The position numbers and the translations under genes were made by a program. The notes beneath the pieces are model-generated. The model saw only the letters and a program-made list of their open reading frames with translations, was not told the origin of the DNA and made no database searches. DNA of 64,000 nt from Casuarius casuarius (lineage: Eukaryota; Chordata; Aves; Casuariiformes; Casuariidae). The stretch lies in the NCBI GenBank assembly GCA_003342895.1, contig PTFA01000042.1:4219423-4283422 (forward strand). The letters run 5' to 3'. Positions 60,189 to 64,000 of this stretch are shown here, in pieces. The stretch's first letter is position 1; every line of letters starts with the position of its first letter.

Positions 60189-63100
60189 AAATTCCCCACA
60201 TTGTGTTGAACTAGAATCAAAGGTCTGAACAGAAGAATGTCCTCATTCTTCTTCCTGTCTGCATCAAATGTTTCTGTCCATTATGTTTGGGCAAAACACA
60301 ACCCTTTGATTCAGGTGAAACTACACATCAAAGAGCAACAGGAGAACAGGAAAACTGTTCACCATACCAATTATGAATGCTCTATCCAAGCTGAAAAAAT
60401 TAAAGCTTAATCTTTACTAGATATGGAATGAAGCTGCCCAATCAAAATGAATATTTTGAAAACATTCCCAAAATTGGATGGGGTCTGGACATTCTGAAAT
60501 GAGACACAAGAGCTGTGAGATTGGTTACGCTTTCTTCTGGTGGCGGGAAAGGCTCTTTCCGAAACAGCACATATGAAAACTCACACAATGCAAATGAAAT
60601 CACCCTTACGGTGAAAATATGTCTATGAATATTCATATTGGCCACATTCATTTATCTTCCGCATTAATTTTCTGCACATGTTCAGGCTGTCAAATCTTAA
60701 TAATTCAGACATTCCTAGAAAGTGATCTTCAAAGTTACAGCTCTAAAAGTGCATGAATGAGGCTGGGTCCACTTATTCAAGGAAATAAAAGAAACAATAT
60801 CATGTGACTTACCTGATGAAATACAGTTGGACAAAACCATATCAAGGATGAATATAATGAACCCAATGTGTCCCTTTCCCATCACCACAGCAAATCACCA
60901 CAGGCAGAAAAGACTGTGACACCAGATAGTCTTTTTTATTGCCCATGCAAGACTCCTTCTTATGGCTTATTTTTAAGCATGTAGTTTAGTCCATTTTTAA
61001 AGCCTAAACGAACAGAGTATCTATGGCAGCTTTCAGAAGAATGTGTTTATACCAAAGTAAATTCCTTAATTACATTAACAGAAATTGGAAGGATTTTATG
61101 TTTATTTGGCTATTTTACTATCCCAAACATAGTAAGAAAATAGTTAAAGTATTTTCCTCTCTCACTCCCCTTTTTAATGTAACAGCAACTTCTGCATGTT
61201 GTACTGCTGAAAAAAGACTCCTACAAGGTTCCCTGAACACCATGACAGAGATTTTTATGCAGCTCTTCTATGCTAATGGAAAAACACAAAAACATTGCAC
61301 ATACACAGTACATGTTATTGAAAATGCTGTTAGACATGCAACTTTCTTAGGACTGATCCAAATTTAGTTCAGCAAACTCCTAACAACTGTTCCTGAGATG
61401 TCAGACTGTGCTTGCTTGTTGTCTAAGCCATGAGGGAAAGAAGACGGACTCTTCCTGGCAGCTTATCAGAACTGCTCCCTATTAGACTTGTCGCAAAAAG
61501 ATGTGCACTTGTGCAGCTTGCTCTCTCCAATTCCAACTCCAATGGTAAAAAAACCCTCCTTCAGATGCTGGTTTTGGCAGAAAGCATGAAACCGAGTTCT
61601 TGATACTGCTTTTTGGCTCTGTGGACACTTAGAAAGCGTGAAGAGGTATTAAATGCCCTGAAACATCTTTGATTGTTATGATTTTAATTCCAGGTGACTA
61701 GATACATTAAGGGAGGTTTGTTTTTGGGGGGTGTTTTTATGCTCATTCCATAAAAACAACTGAGTACCATAAGACTGCGAGAAGTGCTGAGTTTTGGAAA
61801 ATTTGAAGGGAGGGAAGGGAGGAGCTCTTACACCACTGCCTGTCATTCTAGTATCTAAACACAATCCAAAAATGCTGTAGATGATAGTTATATAGAGAAG
61901 TTCTTTCATTCACTACCTTTTTACTGGAAAAGTGAGTTATTTAAAATAATATTTCAATTTTATTCAATTAAAAATAAGTTGAAAAATGAAGTTTTTCTAT
62001 AGATAGTTGCTGACTGGTAGATAGCAGTTGATGGAGAAGAAACTCTATGAAAGATGTTGTAGAAAGAGTAAGCTCAGGGAAAGATAGAAAGACAGACAAA
62101 CAGAAAGACAGAAAGAAAAAAAATGAGAACTTTTCACTTCTGATCTGCCTAGTGTGGCTGATCTACTTCTTTGATTACAGCAATCTTATTAAACCAGCAG
62201 TTTAATGGTTAAAAGTTGGTTTAAAGTTAAGAAACCATTTTCAGACGGGACGACTCATGTCGGTGATAAACACTCAGTTTCACATGAGTTCCAAATAAGG
62301 ATCAGTTGGCTTTTCACACCTATGGCATTGCTATACGACTGTCTTTATTTTCCAAAAAAGAATTACTGCTCTTCAGAAGATAATCTGGAATTTATCATTT
62401 CCAAAGCAGCCAGGAAACTCTTTCCAAACAAAACCTTTAGATGATATAATAGTGAGGCAGAAATAGCATATCCCCCACACTGGTCACTTTGTGAGGCTCA
62501 CATGCTGCTGTATATGTGCAAATATCTAAATTGTATTGTTCTTAATGCTACATCATCAGCTAGGCCTGGTAAGTCTAGCAGGTTCCTATCTTTCAGTGAC
62601 AGAAGGACAAAAAAAAATATAACTTTAACAATGAAGCTGAAAACATGGTACACTGCCTTCTGAAGCGTAGCTAAACAATGCTATTTTTAAGGCTGTAACA
62701 GTTCAATATCTATACTCCTATGATTTAAATAAAACTAAACACTGAATCTTTTCAAAGGGATTTCCGTTTTGCTCTGAATTTTTGTATTATGCTCATTTTC
62801 CTTCTACTGAAGTAAATTCAGTGTGTGCCACTGACTTCCAAGGAGCAGAAATGGGACTATATGAATTCAAAATGTTCCAGGTGGATGTATTTATTGAGCA
62901 TGCTAAATATTAAAGGACAACCAAAGTTTCCTAATCTAAAAAGGGTTATCCTCAAAATATCCATGTACTTTAAACACATCAGAACAGGTGTCAACCACAA
63001 AGACTGCATGACTGGCTCGCACAATAATGTATAAATATCGAGGAATAAAAGAGCCAGTGCTGTACAGGAGCAAAATTTATAAACATACAACAACCCTGCA

Positions 63101-63610
63101 ATATGCATACACACTCTTTAATTTTATCACTCTCAAAACATCTGAAGACTCACAGTAAACAGGAAACTAACCTTGATGTGAGCTGCTGGATCTGGGACAG
63201 TCTGAATCATGTCCTTTAACAGGCCAACGTGTTTACCAGAAGCTCAGACCCCAAGGCAGCTGCATAACCAAAGAAACAAAAGTCAGATGTTTATATTTTT
63301 AAAGTTTATTTTCAATAGAAATCTCTTATCTTTTTATAGACAGAAAATCATCTTTCCTTCCCCAGACCTCCTCAAGAAGCACTACAGCTGAAGCTCTAAG
63401 ACAGTTTTGTTTCCACTAAGTCTATTAGGGTATATTTTATCCAGTTGGCCCTGAATTTCTCATGGAAAATTGCTATCTGTCTGTAATGGATGAATTTCTG
63501 GAAATAAGAACTACAGGATGTGATCTGAACTGCATGGACCCATTATCCATCAGAAACATCAGGGATTTCCACAATCCCTTCTTCCTAATCTAGAAATACA
63601 CAGCAGGATT
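60189..63610. other. AT-rich non-coding DNA with a GAAA/GACA tract
   Basis: No gene supported. An imperfect GAAA/GACA simple repeat lies at 62080-62122. Open frames, up to 114 codons at 61023-61367, resemble nothing known. Confidence 0.5.
62080..62122. repeat. Imperfect (GAAA/GACA)n purine-rich repeat
   Basis: Units GATAGAAAGACAGACAAACA and GAAAGACAGAAAG ending in an A run. Confidence 0.85.
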
Positions 63611-63693
63611 GGGACAGATCCGGAGCTGATACAAATAAGTATTGTTTCACTGAAGTTGTGTCCGTTCACAATAGCTGTAAATCTGATCCAGCC
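63611..63693. repeat. Palindromic MITE-like repeat
   Basis: The left arm GGACAGATCCGGAGCTGATA and right arm AATAGCTGTAAATCTGATCC are near-inverted (CAGATCCGGAGCTGATACAAAT against GGATCAGATTTACAGCTATT). The centre TTTCACTGAAGTTGTGTCC corresponds to CTCCATTGAAGTCAATGGAG. Confidence 0.62.
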
Positions 63694-64000
63694 ACTCAAT
63701 CAACAGCACTTCTGGGATCCCTTATCAATGTCCAGTAATAAAGCGCAGAGGGGTGGAAGGGTGGGGGTGTGGATGTGTGTGCATGTGCAGGGAGCAGGGG
63801 GCCACTAAAATAATTTAAATATATATATATAATTAAAATAATATAAAGTACTGCTCAGGAACTAGAACATCAGCTACGTGCTAGTAAGTTCAGATTGATA
63901 GTCAGGAAACTAGAAAGCATATGGAAAAATGTGGGAATGTGAATGTCATTTAAAGTAATCTGTCTTTTTCTCCATTCTCCCTGAAAGCCTGGAAATTCCC
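63694..64000. other. Non-coding DNA with GT-rich and AT simple repeats
   Basis: A G/GT-rich tract lies at 63750-63800 (GGTGGAAGGGTGGGGGTGTG and on). An (AT)n stretch lies at 63818-63833. Nothing else seen. Confidence 0.6.

Overview
The window looks like AT-rich, non-coding nuclear DNA from a vertebrate, most likely a sauropsid and probably a bird. The identification rests on old, degraded repeats. There are three CR1-like LINE fragments whose reverse-transcriptase motifs can still be read in translation, three or four remnants of the MIR/core-SINE class, and at least fourteen copies of a palindromic, MITE-like repeat class with ends resembling GGGCCTGATCCTGCAA that I associate with turtle, crocodile and bird DNA. 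I saw no young transposons, which fits a bird better than a turtle or crocodilian. The species cannot be named from this sequence.

I found no protein-coding gene I can support. Open frames are short, mostly lack ATG starts, often overlap on both strands and match no family I recognise. The best exon-like segment is on the minus strand at 56577-56763, with splice-like borders and an open frame, but it is unrecognised and weakly supported. I saw no tRNA, rRNA, CRISPR array, operon or bacterial signal. The window is probably part of a gene desert or of one or more very large introns.

Layout: 1-10 kb is AT-rich with a palindromic repeat at 626-698, a probable MIR-like remnant near 5.0 kb, an antisense CR1-like fragment at 7.19-7.50 kb and a GC-richer stretch at 3.3-3.8 kb. 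10-21 kb holds several palindromic repeats and two stretches that read like conserved regulatory DNA (11.2-11.9 and 19.85-20.03 kb). 21-42 kb is mostly plain sequence with simple repeats, a CA microsatellite near 27.2 kb, an exact 38-bp tandem duplication at 27.8 kb, an exact 78-bp duplication split by a single N at 39.08 kb, and a symmetrical pair of POU octamers at 38.4 kb. 42-49 kb holds a MIR remnant (42.2 kb), the best CR1-like fragment (45.2-46.0 kb, minus strand), a small CpG-island-like stretch (46.66-46.99 kb) and more candidate regulatory DNA (47.3-47.8 kb). 49-64 kb holds a candidate conserved element (52.6-53.0 kb), another CR1-like fragment (55.0-55.25 kb), the exon-like segment, a MIR fragment and three palindromic repeats.

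No genes can be seen working together. The likely functional content is regulatory: a CpG-rich island and several ATTA-, octamer- or CCAAT-bearing stretches separated by decayed repeats. The regulatory calls rest on base composition and motif texture only and need cross-species alignment. I found no convincing new biological system here.
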